A stretch of 64,000 bases of DNA, taken from positions 94,848 to 158,847 of the forward strand of contig NZ_SIHI01000001.1 in assembly GCF_007859735.1 (NCBI RefSeq). Reading direction: 5' to 3'. The stretch comes from Thalassoglobus neptunius. Its GTDB lineage: Bacteria > Planctomycetota > Planctomycetia > Planctomycetales > Planctomycetaceae. The position numbers were made by a program, and so were the translations under genes. Positions 9,418 through 18,796 of this stretch are shown here, piece by piece. Below the pieces are notes generated by a model. That model saw only the letters and a program-made list of their open reading frames with translations, was not told where the DNA came from and did not search any database. How positions within the stretch are numbered: position 1 is the stretch's first letter; every line of letters starts with the position of its first letter.

Positions 9418-11013
9418 CTATGCGGAGCCTTCACGGAGCAAAACAGTGCGGATTGTGCGGAGGATGATGTACATATCCAGCCACAACGACCAGTGTCGGA
9501 TGTAGTACATGTCCCAGTAGATACGCTTCTCGTAAACACCGGCATTGCGACAACTGACCTGCCACATTCCTGTGATCCCGGGTCTCACGGTTTTGTACGC
9601 ACTGAACTCATGAGGATAGTCGACGATATAACTTTGATCGTAGGTTGGCGAGTTTACGATCGGTCGCGGACCAACAATGCTCATTTCGCCGACGAAAACG
9701 TTCCACAGCTGTGGGAATTCGTCAAAGCTGGTGGTCCGAATGAACTTCCCGATCCAGGTCACGCGGGGATCATTTTTCAGCTTGTGTGTCTGTTCCCACT
9801 CTTCTCGTGCAGCAGCATTGTTCTGCAGATACTCATCGAGGACCTGATCCGCATTGGGAACCATGGAACGGAACTTCCAGGCTGTGAAAGTCTCTCCGCC
9901 CAGCCCGACTCGTTTCTGTCCGTAAAGAATTGGACCTTTCGATGACAACTTGATGGCCACCGAAATGAATGCGAGCAACGGGAACAGGACGATTCCGCCG
10001 AATACGGTCAGGGCGATGTCGATGAATCGCTTCGCCGCCACTTTCAATGATTTTGGAACAACTCCACCGACCCAAAGCCCGCAGGTTGGACCAACTGTGT
10101 AAATCTGGTCCCAAGGTCCCATGTCGAAGCTTGAGGAGGCCAGGTGAACGCGATTGGGAATCGCAAGAAGTCCCGGCTCGAGTTCTTCCTGTTCAATCGG
10201 GACTTCGTGTGAAATGAGAACCCAGGTCGCTTTGGTTTTATTCGCAACGTCAAAACAGGATCGAACGTCGGAATAGGGAATATCTGGAGCACAGTTGTTT
10301 TGCTCGTGACTCCAATAGTCTTCCGGAGAAAGCAAAACACCGACTGGCCGAAACCCGCGGTCAGGCATTTGCTTCAAGCGACGATACAAGTCCGTGGCAA
10401 TTTGAGGAGTTCCGTAGATGAGAACCGGAGCCCCCCAGTAAGGAACGGCAGCCATGATCGTTCGAACGACAAAGCGTGCGGACGGGAAGACGACAATCGA
10501 CAAGAGATAGGCGATGGCTGAGGCTGTCAGGAAAAAGGTCCAGCTCTTAAGAAGCATCGTCATTCCGACAGCAACGAAGATGAGCAACGCCATTCCGGAG
10601 CATCGCAGAATATTTCGAAACTCGACGACGGGATTCATTCCGAACCCGGGATACATCCCCGCGAGTCGGGCGAGCGGAAACATCAGGATCGCAGAGATAA
10701 ACGCGGTCTGACTTTGAATGGTTGTCGTTGGCAATCCCAGAAGCCGTTCGGCGATCCCCGTGGCTGTCAGTAGGACAAACCACATGACCACTGTATCTGT
10801 CGCAACCAGTGGGAGCGACGTCACAACGGATTGCACGAGACTCGCGAGCGAGAGTTTCGCGTGATTTCCAAACTTGTGTGCCCCGGAGTGAACCTGGCAA
10901 TAACGAGCGAGAGTATGTGCGCTTTGCTGTTCGAGAGCTTCTAACCGAGCAAATCGCTTTTGAGCTGACACAGGTCTACCGATCGTTGGGCTGGAAGAAT
11001 TGGGTGTATTCAT
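9418..11013 (-). CDS. Exopolysaccharide polyprenyl glycosylphosphotransferase (WbaP/EpsE type)
   Basis: A 531-residue initiating enzyme that transfers a sugar-1-phosphate to undecaprenyl phosphate. The N-terminal half has about four or five hydrophobic segments and a Rossmann-like region; the C-terminal bacterial sugar transferase domain (about residues 330-531) is typical, with GQKRVGLGGETFTAWKFRSM, DPRVTWIGKFIRTTSFDEFPQ and VGEMSIVGPRPIV. It is the first gene of the minus-strand exopolysaccharide operon; the genes downstream follow with gaps of a few bases or overlaps. ATG start at 11013. Substrate sugar (galactose or glucose phosphate) cannot be decided. Confidence 0.92.
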   Translation of the reverse strand: MNTPNSSSPTIGRPVSAQKRFARLEALEQQSAHTLARYCQVHSGAHKFGNHAKLSLASLVQSVVTSLPLVATDTVVMWFVLLTATGIAERLLGLPTTTIQSQTAFISAILMFPLARLAGMYPGFGMNPVVEFRNILRCSGMALLIFVAVGMTMLLKSWTFFLTASAIAYLLSIVVFPSARFVVRTIMAAVPYWGAPVLIYGTPQIATDLYRRLKQMPDRGFRPVGVLLSPEDYWSHEQNNCAPDIPYSDVRSCFDVANKTKATWVLISHEVPIEQEELEPGLLAIPNRVHLASSSFDMGPWDQIYTVGPTCGLWVGGVVPKSLKVAAKRFIDIALTVFGGIVLFPLLAFISVAIKLSSKGPILYGQKRVGLGGETFTAWKFRSMVPNADQVLDEYLQNNAAAREEWEQTHKLKNDPRVTWIGKFIRTTSFDEFPQLWNVFVGEMSIVGPRPIVNSPTYDQSYIVDYPHEFSAYKTVRPGITGMWQVSCRNAGVYEKRIYWDMYYIRHWSLWLDMYIILRTIRTVLLREGSA

Positions 11014-11592
11014 CTGACTCGAATTGTTTATCGGTACTGCCCAATTGTCGGTTCCGAGTTGGGCGGGGATGGAACGTTCCTGAAATTTGTCACGTTGCGC
11101 TGGTGTTCGTCAGTCAGTTGATTCGTTGTAGTCAGGTTATTGCGGTTGGGAGGAGCCAACCTTCGAGATCGCAGAAGCATTTTGCTGATTAAGAGACACA
11201 GATCAGGCGGGAAAGCGTAGAAATACCAAAGGTATCGCTTGTGTGGATTCTGTGTGTTGATATCTCTTGAAACGTCTACAAAGTTGCCCGCTCTGATAGA
11301 TCGATCGACCATCCTCTTTGGGTTTTGAAATCATGTCGCTCTTCTTCACTATGCAATTGGCGTTGAAGTTGTGTCAAGAACTCACTGCAGAAATCACAGA
11401 GTAGTTTTCTTTGGGAAAAGTGAATCAATCGTGCATTAAGAATCTCGTTAATGTTTTCAGAAACGTTGAGTGTCTGGTTTCTGCGAGTTTTAGCGTGCGT
11501 AGTGATCATGCCGGATTGTGGCATCTGCTCAACATCATGCTTTTTCCATACCATCGATACATTTTGATCTCAGGCATGCTGCAACTTCGTCC
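11014..11592. other. Divergent intergenic region upstream of exopolysaccharide operon and imuA cassette
   Basis: Roughly 580 bp that must contain the promoter of the exopolysaccharide operon (minus strand) and the upstream flank of the imuA promoter (plus strand). The base composition is more AT-rich than the genes. I see no convincing gene; short frames on both strands lack ribosome binding sites. No riboswitch or strong hairpin was recognised. Confidence 0.5.
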
Positions 11593-11620
11593 TTGACAGA
11601 AAACTGCACAAAAGTACACT
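11593..11620 (+). promoter_or_regulatory. imuA promoter with candidate LexA operator
   Basis: A TTGACA -35 hexamer (11593-11598) is followed after 16 bp by TACACT (11615-11620), a 4-of-6 match to the -10 consensus. Between and overlapping the -10 is the dyad TGCAC-AAAA-GTACA (11605-11618), a TGYAC-N4-GTRCA palindrome with one asymmetric position. Its 5-4-5 architecture resembles known LexA boxes (GAAC-N4-GTTC types), and its position would block RNA polymerase. The gene it precedes belongs to a cassette that is LexA-controlled in other bacteria. Binding by LexA is inference. Confidence 0.6.
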
Positions 11621-11661
11621 CGACCTGTCTCAAACTTACGCCACGACAGGTGAGAAGTTCA

Positions 11662-12357
11662 GTGAACACTACACTGCAGCAACTGCGCCAAAAGCTCGTT
11701 TCTCTGCAAAGAAATCCATCTGTCTTACCACGTTCTGCGTCACGTTCATTCCAGATAGACCAGCAATTTTTCAAGGAACTCCCTCCTGGAACAGTTGTGG
11801 AATGGATTTCCGAAAACGGAGCAGGAGCCGGAAGCCTTGTTTTTCAACTCATTCGTCCCTTGTTGCATCAACGCAACATGGAACTGGTCGTCGTTGACCC
11901 TCGACAGGAATTTCACCCAACCGGTTTGTTCGGAAATGGTGGAACATTCGATCGGATGCTCATTCTTCGCCCTCACCGGAAGGATGTTCCATGGACGTAT
12001 GAGCAAGTTTTACGATCGACTGCTGGAGTTCTTGCAATCGGACCACTGGAACGAGTCCTCCCTTCAACCTACCGACGCTTCAAGCTGGCAGCGGAACACG
12101 GCGGGGGAATAGCCATGTTTCTTCGGCCTTCCAAATACCGCCATGAACCCTCCTGGGCAGATTACCGCATCCAGATCACTCCTCAGCCTGGACCGAGACA
12201 GGCTCCATTAACACGAGCGCTCCAGATGGAACTCCTCCACGTTCGTGGGGGGCGCACTTCACATCAACCTTCTCAGGTCATTATCCATGACGATGCGAGC
12301 GTTGTGCGTGTGGATTCCCAACTGGCCCATCCAGCGAGTCTGGACCGATCAGCCTGA
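11662..12357 (+). CDS. imuA: ImuA-like SOS mutagenesis protein
   Basis: About 231 residues of RecA-like fold, first gene of the imuA-imuB-dnaE2 cassette for damage-induced translesion synthesis. The family look is seen in PGTVVEWISENGAGAGSLVF (the region where RecA has its P-loop, here without an intact GKT), MELVVVDPRQEFHPTGL and GVLAIGPLERVLPSTYRRFKLAAE. The GTG at 11662 is chosen because AGGTGAG lies about seven bases before it; a GTG at 11650 is in the same frame. It overlaps imuB by 65 bp. A candidate LexA operator lies 44 bp upstream. Function by family: accessory protein that helps recruit or regulate ImuB and DnaE2 at stalled forks. Confidence 0.85.
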   Translation: MNTTLQQLRQKLVSLQRNPSVLPRSASRSFQIDQQFFKELPPGTVVEWISENGAGAGSLVFQLIRPLLHQRNMELVVVDPRQEFHPTGLFGNGGTFDRMLILRPHRKDVPWTYEQVLRSTAGVLAIGPLERVLPSTYRRFKLAAEHGGGIAMFLRPSKYRHEPSWADYRIQITPQPGPRQAPLTRALQMELLHVRGGRTSHQPSQVIIHDDASVVRVDSQLAHPASLDRSA

Positions 12358-13999
12358 ACGGAAGAAGGACATTCTCATCCTCCAGGCAGTCGGCTCCAAA
12401 GACCAGAAAGTCGTGGCAGCCTGCTGTCCGCAAGCCAGAGCCTGCGGCATTTTGCCACGTCTTCCCGTAGCGGATGCTGAAGTCTTGCTTGAAGAGAAGA
12501 CTTCGGAAACCAACCCGTTTCCGAAACCGAAACCAACTCCTTCCAACGAACAGAATCTGCCGACTGTTCAGAATCGCCTCGTTCATTTTGAAACATCTCA
12601 ACCGGAGGCAGACCGCCAGGCGTTGCTCGAACTCGCCTGGGACTGCGAGCGTTTTTCTCCGTGCGTTGGAATAGAAGAATCCGATGAACCCGACTGCCTG
12701 TTGATGGATGTCTCTGGCTGCGCTCCTCTCTTTGGAGGAGAAGACCATCTCATCAATGCCGTCTTATCGGAAATGCGTAACCGCGAACTCGAGACACGTC
12801 TGGCCATCGCCCCCACCGTCGGCGCTGCCTGGGCGTTCGCACATCAACGAACTTCAGAATCGCCCACGACCATCGTTTCTGAAGACCAGTTGCCCTCTTT
12901 ATTGCGCCCGCTTTCAATTCGTTACCTGCGACTCTCTTCGCGAACGGTTCATTCTCTCGAAGAACTTGGCCTGCGAACTGTCCGTCAATTGCTCCAACTG
13001 CCTCGTCGAACGTTACCTGCCCGATTCCCTTCTGAACTGTTGACGAAACTCGATCAGCTTCAAGGCAGCATGCCCGAAAAGATCATTCCCGAACGTCGAC
13101 CGGAATGCGACGAACAAATCTGGGAAAGCGAAGAGACCATCAACGACAGGACAACCCTTGAGTTCGTTCTGAAAACTCAACTCGATCAATTCGTGCAGAA
13201 ACTTCTGCCTTCCAGGTTGGGAGTCCGCCTTCTCTCATGTGAACTGACTGCGTTCGGGCAGCAGAGTCTTTCCATTCAGATTGAGTTGCTCCGTCCGACT
13301 CAATCAGCATCACACCTGTTGGAACTGATCACACTTCGCTGGGAACACCAAAAACTGCCTGAACAGATTTCCCGAATCCTGCTTCGCGCTGATCAAACCA
13401 GCCCTCTCAGTAAGCGTCAGTCGAAACTTTTTGACGACACAACTCTCCAGCCAGATTCGCCAGCCTTTGACCATTCTTCAAGTAAGTCTTCGCGCACTCA
13501 CACGAGCAAACAGGACGACAAGCATCTCAAACAATCCAAGCGAGCGCACACACAAGAACAACAAGCTCTCGAGCATCTGATTGAACGCCTCCACAGCCGA
13601 CTCGGTCCGGAAGCAGTCGCGAGGGTTCAATTCGCTGAAGAAGAACAACCGGAACTCGCAGTTCGGTTTGTTCCCGTGATGGCTTCTTTCCGAAGCCAAC
13701 CGCTTTCGCCTCCTCCAGTCATCGGATTCCTGAAACGTCCACTCTGGCACAAGCAGACACCCGTTCAGATCACTGTCGGCGAACTGACTCCTGATGGATT
13801 CCCGCACGATTTTCAATGCGACAAGCAACGACATCACATCGCACACGCCTGGGGACCGGAACGCATTACGACTGGCTGGTGGAGACACGACTACATCAAG
13901 CGAGATTACTTTCACGTCGAGACCCGAATCGGTCTGCACTTCTGGATTTTTCGCGACCTCAATACCCAGATCTGGTTTTTACACGCAGCTTTCGATTGA
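12293..13999 (+). CDS. imuB: ImuB, catalytically inactive Y-family polymerase homologue
   Basis: About 568 residues, a Y-family polymerase-like protein beginning MRALCVWIPNWPIQRVW. In active Y-family enzymes the position read here as DCLLMDVSGCAPLFGGE would carry a Ser-x-Asp-Glu motif; the catalytic acids are not evident, as is usual for ImuB, which acts as a clamp-binding scaffold for DnaE2. The ATG at 12293 lies inside imuA, giving a 65-bp overlap; ATG 12287 is an alternative. Between the polymerase-like body and the C-terminal LIERLHSRLGPEAV segment there is a low-complexity linker (about residues 400-422, rich in Ser, Lys, His and Gln) whose DNA resembles the interspersed repeat described at 43693. 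Confidence 0.9.
   Translation: MRALCVWIPNWPIQRVWTDQPERKKDILILQAVGSKDQKVVAACCPQARACGILPRLPVADAEVLLEEKTSETNPFPKPKPTPSNEQNLPTVQNRLVHFETSQPEADRQALLELAWDCERFSPCVGIEESDEPDCLLMDVSGCAPLFGGEDHLINAVLSEMRNRELETRLAIAPTVGAAWAFAHQRTSESPTTIVSEDQLPSLLRPLSIRYLRLSSRTVHSLEELGLRTVRQLLQLPRRTLPARFPSELLTKLDQLQGSMPEKIIPERRPECDEQIWESEETINDRTTLEFVLKTQLDQFVQKLLPSRLGVRLLSCELTAFGQQSLSIQIELLRPTQSASHLLELITLRWEHQKLPEQISRILLRADQTSPLSKRQSKLFDDTTLQPDSPAFDHSSSKSSRTHTSKQDDKHLKQSKRAHTQEQQALEHLIERLHSRLGPEAVARVQFAEEEQPELAVRFVPVMASFRSQPLSPPPVIGFLKRPLWHKQTPVQITVGELTPDGFPHDFQCDKQRHHIAHAWGPERITTGWWRHDYIKRDYFHVETRIGLHFWIFRDLNTQIWFLHAAFD
13494..13574 (+). repeat. Possible degenerate copy of the 103-bp interspersed repeat inside imuB
   Basis: Aligned by eye to the element at 43693-43795 in plus orientation. 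The first part gives 18 matched bases across GCACTCA and CACGAGCAAAC with a 4-base gap. The last 39 bases (13536-13574) match at 29 positions. The 24 bases between are not alignable. It lies in the ImuB linker and keeps the frame open. Homology is suggestive only; composition bias or chance could explain part of it. Confidence 0.3.
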
Positions 14000-14037
14000 T
14001 CTTTGCCTGAATATCTTCCCGCTGGAGAAACTGCGTC

Positions 14038-17000
14038 ATGCCTGATCAGCCCGATCCAAAACCACAACGTCCCACACTCTCTCCTCAGCCCAGAAAGAAA
14101 GACGAACCACCGTATGTCGAATTACATTGTAAAACGAACTTCTCTTTCCTCGAAGGAGCATCACATCCCGATGAAATTGTTCAACGGGCTGCTGTGCTGG
14201 GGTATCACGCTTTAGCAATTACGGACAAGAACAGCCTGGCGGGAGTGGTCCGCGCTCATGTCGCTGCCCGAAGTGCCCAATTGAAGCTGCTGATCGGTGC
14301 TGAAATCACTCTGACAGACGCTCCGCCTGCAGTGCTTCTGGCGACAGACCGGGACTCCTATGGACGCTTGTGCCGTCTGCTCACTATCGGAAAACGTCGG
14401 GCTCCCAAAGGCGAGTGCCAACTGACATTCGAAGACCTGACGACACACTCACAGGGACTACTCGCATGTGTTTTGCTGCGGCAAGGACTGGACTTTCCCC
14501 CTTCCCTGCTCTCTCAGTATCGAAGAGTTTTCGGAGATCGCTGCTACGGATTGCTCGAAAGACACTTCGACGCAGACGACTCTCACACTCTCGAACTCAT
14601 GCTGCAGAGAGCGAAGACTTGCGACATCCCGGTCGCTGCCGCGAACAATGTTCACTATCACATCCCCCGTCGACGCCTCCTGCACGACACTCTCACCGCA
14701 ATTCGCCATCGTTGTCGAATCTCCGAACTCGGCACGCGTCGATTCTCCAACGGAGAGCGCTATCTGAAATCGCCCACTCAGATGCGGGACTTGTTTTCGG
14801 ATCTCCCTGATGCTGTCTTCCGAACAAAAGAAATCGCCGACCGCTGCCAGTTTTCACTCGACGAATTACGTTACGAATACCCTCAGGAATTGTGTCCACC
14901 GGGAATCACACGGATTCAATACTTACGTAAAGTCACCGAAGCCGGTGCTCGTGAGCGGTATCCCCAGGGCGTTCCTGAGAAGGTCCGAAAGATCCTCGAA
15001 CACGAACTCGAATTGATCGAAAAGCTTCAGTATGAATCCTACTTTCTGACGGTCTGGGACCTCGTCAACTTTGCTCGCAGCCAGAACATTCTCTGTCAGG
15101 GACGCGGGTCCGCTGCGAATTCTGCTGTCTGTTATTGCCTGGGAGTCACATCCGTGAATCCCGATCAGATTGACGTCCTTTTCGAACGGTTTATCTCCGA
15201 AGAACGCAACGAAGCCCCGGACATCGATGTCGATTTCGAGCACGATCGCCGAGAGATCGTCCTGCAGTATCTCTATGAGAAGTACGGCCGAGACCGCGCC
15301 GGGCTGACCGCGACTGTTATCACTTACCGTCCCAAGTCAGCGGTGCGTGATGTGGGGAAGGCACTCGGCTTCTCACTCGACCGGTTAAACACTTTCGCTA
15401 AATCGGCTGATCACATACACGATCCGGAACTTCTCTCACAACGTCTTGAAGAGGCAGGCCTCAACTCTCAGACGCGACTCTCTCGGCAGTTTTTATTTCT
15501 CGTTCAGGAAATCCTCGGATTCCCGCGACACCTCTCGCAACATGTCGGAGGCATGATCATCACCCAGCGTCCTCTCTGTGAGATGGCACCGATTGAAAAT
15601 GCTTCGATGCCCGGCAGAACGGTCATTTGTTGGGACAAAGACGATCTCGACATGCTTGGAATCCTCAAAATTGACTGTCTGGCGTTGGGAATGCTTTCTG
15701 CGCTGCACCGCAGTTTCGACCTTCTCAAAAAGCATTACGATCAACATCTCACACTCGCTGACATCCCTTCAGACGATCCGGGCGTCTACGCGATGATTCG
15801 AAAGGCCGACACTATTGGTGTCTTTCAAATTGAATCACGGGCACAGATGTCTTCTCTCCCCTTGCTTCGTCCAGAAAAGTGGTACGACCTCGTCATTCAA
15901 GTCGCCATCATTCGTCCGGGGCCAATTCAAGGCGACATGGTCCATCCTTACCGGCGTCGTAAAAACGGAGAAGAAGAGGTCAGCTATCCCGACGAACGGA
16001 TTCGAAGCGTGCTGCACAAAACTCTCGGAGTCCCTTTGTTTCAGGAGCAGGCGATGCGACTCGCAATCGTGGCAGCTGGGTTTACGCCGGGAGAAGCGGA
16101 TCAACTGCGAAGGGCCATGGCTGCATGGCGACGCACCGGAAACATTGATCAGTTTCGAATCAAACTCATCAATGGACTGACCGCCAATGGCTACGATCAG
16201 GAATTCGGAGAGCGGCTGTTTCATATGATTCGTGGCTTCGGACAATACGGATTCCCCGAAAGTCACGCTGCTTCATTTGCACGTCTGGCGTATGCCTCCG
16301 CCTGGTTGAAATATCATTATCCGGAAGTCTTCACCGCTTCTCTGCTCAATAGCCAGCCCATGGGATTCTATGGCCCCTCTCAACTGGTTCGCGATGCACG
16401 TCAGCACGGTGTCGAAGTACGCGGTGTTGATGTCAACGAAAGCGACTGGAATTGCACACTTGAGTTCTGCCCAAGCGTAAAAAAACGTCCCTACGCTTTG
16501 CGATTGGGATTTCGACTGATCAAAGGCTTTGCCGAAGCCCACGCCCAGCAGATTCTCTCTCAACGCAGCGAGCGCCCATTTTCAACCTTCAGCGACTTTG
16601 CGTTAAGGACGCGGCTTTCCAAACCTGTTCTGGAAAGACTGAGCAAAGCGGACGCTTTCCGATCCCTCGGGCTGAACCGAAGAGATTCTCAATGGCAATC
16701 CATTATCGAACGTCCAGAGCAACCGCTGCTGGACCAGATTCTCGACCAGGAACCGGAAGTCTCTTTGCCACAGATGAGTCCTTACGAAGAAGTCACTCAT
16801 GACTATCGAACGACCGGGCTCTCACTGAAAACACACCCGATGAAATTCTTGAGGACGACTCTCGATCGCGACCAGATTCTGTCCGCGGAACAGCTTCGAC
16901 AAGCTTCAGCCGATGCCTGGGTCAAAGTCGCCGGACTGGTCATACTCCGTCAACGTCCGTCGACCTCGAATGGAGTGACGTTCGTGACGCTGGAAGATGA

Positions 17001-17196
17001 AACTGGATTGGTCAATCTGATCGTTCCGCAAGCTGTCTGGGAACGGCACCGACGCGTCGCGCGACACGCAACCGTGCTTCAGGCTTCCGGTCCTCTTCAA
17101 AAACAGAACGAAGTCATTCACGTGCTGGCTCGGCAGCTGAAAGACTTTTCTCACTTACTGCAACAGATCGAAATCTCCTCGCGCGACTTCCACTGA
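14038..17196 (+). CDS. dnaE2: Error-prone DNA polymerase DnaE2
   Basis: A 1052-residue C-family polymerase of the DnaE2 (ImuC) type. It starts with the PHP domain (YVELHCKTNFSFLEGASHPDE at about residues 26-46, then ALAITDKNSLAG), continues with the palm motif APDIDVDFEHDRRE (about residues 391-404) holding the metal-binding aspartates, and ends with an OB-fold region (VKVAGLVILRQRPSTS). Length is typical of DnaE2 and shorter than replicative DnaE. ATG at 14038 has GGAGAA about ten bases upstream. It lies 38 bp after imuB on the same strand and should be cotranscribed from the imuA promoter. It performs mutagenic lesion bypass together with ImuA and ImuB. Confidence 0.95.
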   Translation: MPDQPDPKPQRPTLSPQPRKKDEPPYVELHCKTNFSFLEGASHPDEIVQRAAVLGYHALAITDKNSLAGVVRAHVAARSAQLKLLIGAEITLTDAPPAVLLATDRDSYGRLCRLLTIGKRRAPKGECQLTFEDLTTHSQGLLACVLLRQGLDFPPSLLSQYRRVFGDRCYGLLERHFDADDSHTLELMLQRAKTCDIPVAAANNVHYHIPRRRLLHDTLTAIRHRCRISELGTRRFSNGERYLKSPTQMRDLFSDLPDAVFRTKEIADRCQFSLDELRYEYPQELCPPGITRIQYLRKVTEAGARERYPQGVPEKVRKILEHELELIEKLQYESYFLTVWDLVNFARSQNILCQGRGSAANSAVCYCLGVTSVNPDQIDVLFERFISEERNEAPDIDVDFEHDRREIVLQYLYEKYGRDRAGLTATVITYRPKSAVRDVGKALGFSLDRLNTFAKSADHIHDPELLSQRLEEAGLNSQTRLSRQFLFLVQEILGFPRHLSQHVGGMIITQRPLCEMAPIENASMPGRTVICWDKDDLDMLGILKIDCLALGMLSALHRSFDLLKKHYDQHLTLADIPSDDPGVYAMIRKADTIGVFQIESRAQMSSLPLLRPEKWYDLVIQVAIIRPGPIQGDMVHPYRRRKNGEEEVSYPDERIRSVLHKTLGVPLFQEQAMRLAIVAAGFTPGEADQLRRAMAAWRRTGNIDQFRIKLINGLTANGYDQEFGERLFHMIRGFGQYGFPESHAASFARLAYASAWLKYHYPEVFTASLLNSQPMGFYGPSQLVRDARQHGVEVRGVDVNESDWNCTLEFCPSVKKRPYALRLGFRLIKGFAEAHAQQILSQRSERPFSTFSDFALRTRLSKPVLERLSKADAFRSLGLNRRDSQWQSIIERPEQPLLDQILDQEPEVSLPQMSPYEEVTHDYRTTGLSLKTHPMKFLRTTLDRDQILSAEQLRQASADAWVKVAGLVILRQRPSTSNGVTFVTLEDETGLVNLIVPQAVWERHRRVARHATVLQASGPLQKQNEVIHVLARQLKDFSHLLQQIEISSRDFH

Positions 17197-17263
17197 CAAA
17201 CGCATCCCGCAGCCGGTACTTCTGCGATCGATCAACGTCCAAACGAATTACAAACGAGCGACG

Positions 17264-17716
17264 CTAGTTCGCGATGTGTGCCATTCGTGGATGTTCGATT
17301 CTCACGAAGTCACGATACCGCATATAAATCGCTCGACGGTGAGAATTTCCATCGAAGACGATGTGCTCTCCCAATCCAAGCTCGTCATCGACGATGGTTT
17401 CGAGTTCGTACTCGGACCCGAACGGAGGAATCGCACCCAACTCGCAGTCAGGGAACAGCAGGCGGAATTCTTCTTCACCCACCAGTTGAACGTTGACCGC
17501 TCCCAATTCTCGCCGGACTAATTCCAAATCGATGAACCGGCTTGCTGGAACAACAGCCAACACTCGACTGCCATCCACGTTCAAGACCACCGTTTTCGCG
17601 AAGTGACCTTGAGGAACATGCAGAGACTCTGCGGTCCGCCCCGCAGTGTATTCCGTCTCATGTTCCAGGACGTCGAAGTCGACTCCACAAGATCTCAATA
17701 ACGATTCAACATTCAT
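17264..17716 (-). CDS. YbaK/ProX-type aminoacyl-tRNA deacylase family protein
   Basis: About 150 residues of the YbaK/EbsC/prolyl-tRNA-synthetase-associated fold, whose members hydrolyse mischarged tRNAs. Family features: LLRSCGVDFDVLEHETEYTA at the N-terminus, GHFAKTVVLNVDG with the conserved Lys, VLAVVPASRFIDLELV, and ELGAIPPFG with the Gly-Pro-rich loop. The ATG at 17716 is eight bases after GGAGG; a GTG one codon earlier is possible. It converges with dnaE2. Which amino acid it edits cannot be told. Confidence 0.85.
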   Translation of the reverse strand: MNVESLLRSCGVDFDVLEHETEYTAGRTAESLHVPQGHFAKTVVLNVDGSRVLAVVPASRFIDLELVRRELGAVNVQLVGEEEFRLLFPDCELGAIPPFGSEYELETIVDDELGLGEHIVFDGNSHRRAIYMRYRDFVRIEHPRMAHIAN

Positions 17717-17809
17717 CACAAAGACCTCCCGTCAAAGAAAAAGAACTCGGGTTGAAGAACAACTCCAACACCGGGGACAGCCTTACGAATCCTGCAACAT
17801 TCAGCTCGT

Positions 17810-18796
17810 TCAAGAGAGCGCAGTCATTTTCTGCTCAGCTCCTCCCACGGCACTCAAATAAAGAGTTCCGCTTTCTGAGCACTCAATCGGCTTGATCAAC
17901 TGCAATGACGCCCGAAGAACGTCTCGCCGACTCACCTGCCCGAGCACCTTTCCGTTCTCAACAATCGGTAAACGTCGATAAGGAGTATTTAAGAAGACTC
18001 CCGCGATCGCTAACAAATCATAATCCGTTGTAATCGTCTTTGCAGAAGTGTCCATAAATGCGCTAACACTCGTCGACGGCAATTGCCGGTGAGCTTTCCA
18101 AAAGACGATCGAATCACCCGCCGAAATTGGCTTCTCACGATTTGATTCTACTTGATACCGAACGATCGCACTCAAGATTCGAGAATTCTGAAGAACATCA
18201 CGTCGACTGATCTGGCCGACGATCTGATTTCCGGAAATCACCGGAAGTCGTCGATAGGGAGTCTTAATGAAGATCTGAGTCACGTCGAACAACGACGTCT
18301 CCTCACTGACCAGTCTTCCCGGATCGGGATTCATAAACGCCGCAACTTTTCCTCCCGGTACTCCATCGTAAGCACTATTGATCAGCACGCTCATACTCGT
18401 TTTTTCTGAGAACACCCCCAGAAACTCGCGGGAAGCCGTCGCAATGGGAGCACCGGAAAATCGATGGCTCAGCAAAAGGCTGATCGCGTCGAAAACATCC
18501 TGATCCGGAGAGAGACACACCAGACGTGACGTCATGAACTCACGAGCAACAGGAGTCTTCAAACTATCAGGACCAATGATCTTCGCAGTTTGATCCAGCA
18601 CGCGCATACAGCTCTTCTCGGAAAAGACACCGAGATAGTTTCCTTCCTGATCGACGACCGGCATCCCTGAGATGCGATGCTTCAACAGCAAGTTAATTGC
18701 CTCCGCAGCATCCGTCTCAGGCCGAACTGTGATCAGGCGTTTGGCCATAAACTCTTGAGCCAATGGAAGCGGTGTGGAAGTAAACTCAGTCGACAT
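17810..18796 (-). CDS. Protein with four CBS domains
   Basis: 328 residues made almost entirely of two Bateman modules. CBS units lie near residues 11-65, 83-137, 150-203 and 244-297, each with the recurring pattern FM...TV....A...L....I..MPVV...G...G..S..D. The third and fourth share the unusual TPYRRLPV and GQVSRRDVL / GQISRRDVL wording, suggesting that these arose by internal duplication. CBS pairs usually bind adenosine nucleotides and regulate a partner, but there is no fused catalytic or transport domain here, so this is a stand-alone sensor of unknown target. ATG at 18796 has a strong AAGGAG nine bases before it. Confidence 0.88.
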   Translation of the reverse strand: MSTEFTSTPLPLAQEFMAKRLITVRPETDAAEAINLLLKHRISGMPVVDQEGNYLGVFSEKSCMRVLDQTAKIIGPDSLKTPVAREFMTSRLVCLSPDQDVFDAISLLLSHRFSGAPIATASREFLGVFSEKTSMSVLINSAYDGVPGGKVAAFMNPDPGRLVSEETSLFDVTQIFIKTPYRRLPVISGNQIVGQISRRDVLQNSRILSAIVRYQVESNREKPISAGDSIVFWKAHRQLPSTSVSAFMDTSAKTITTDYDLLAIAGVFLNTPYRRLPIVENGKVLGQVSRRDVLRASLQLIKPIECSESGTLYLSAVGGAEQKMTALS

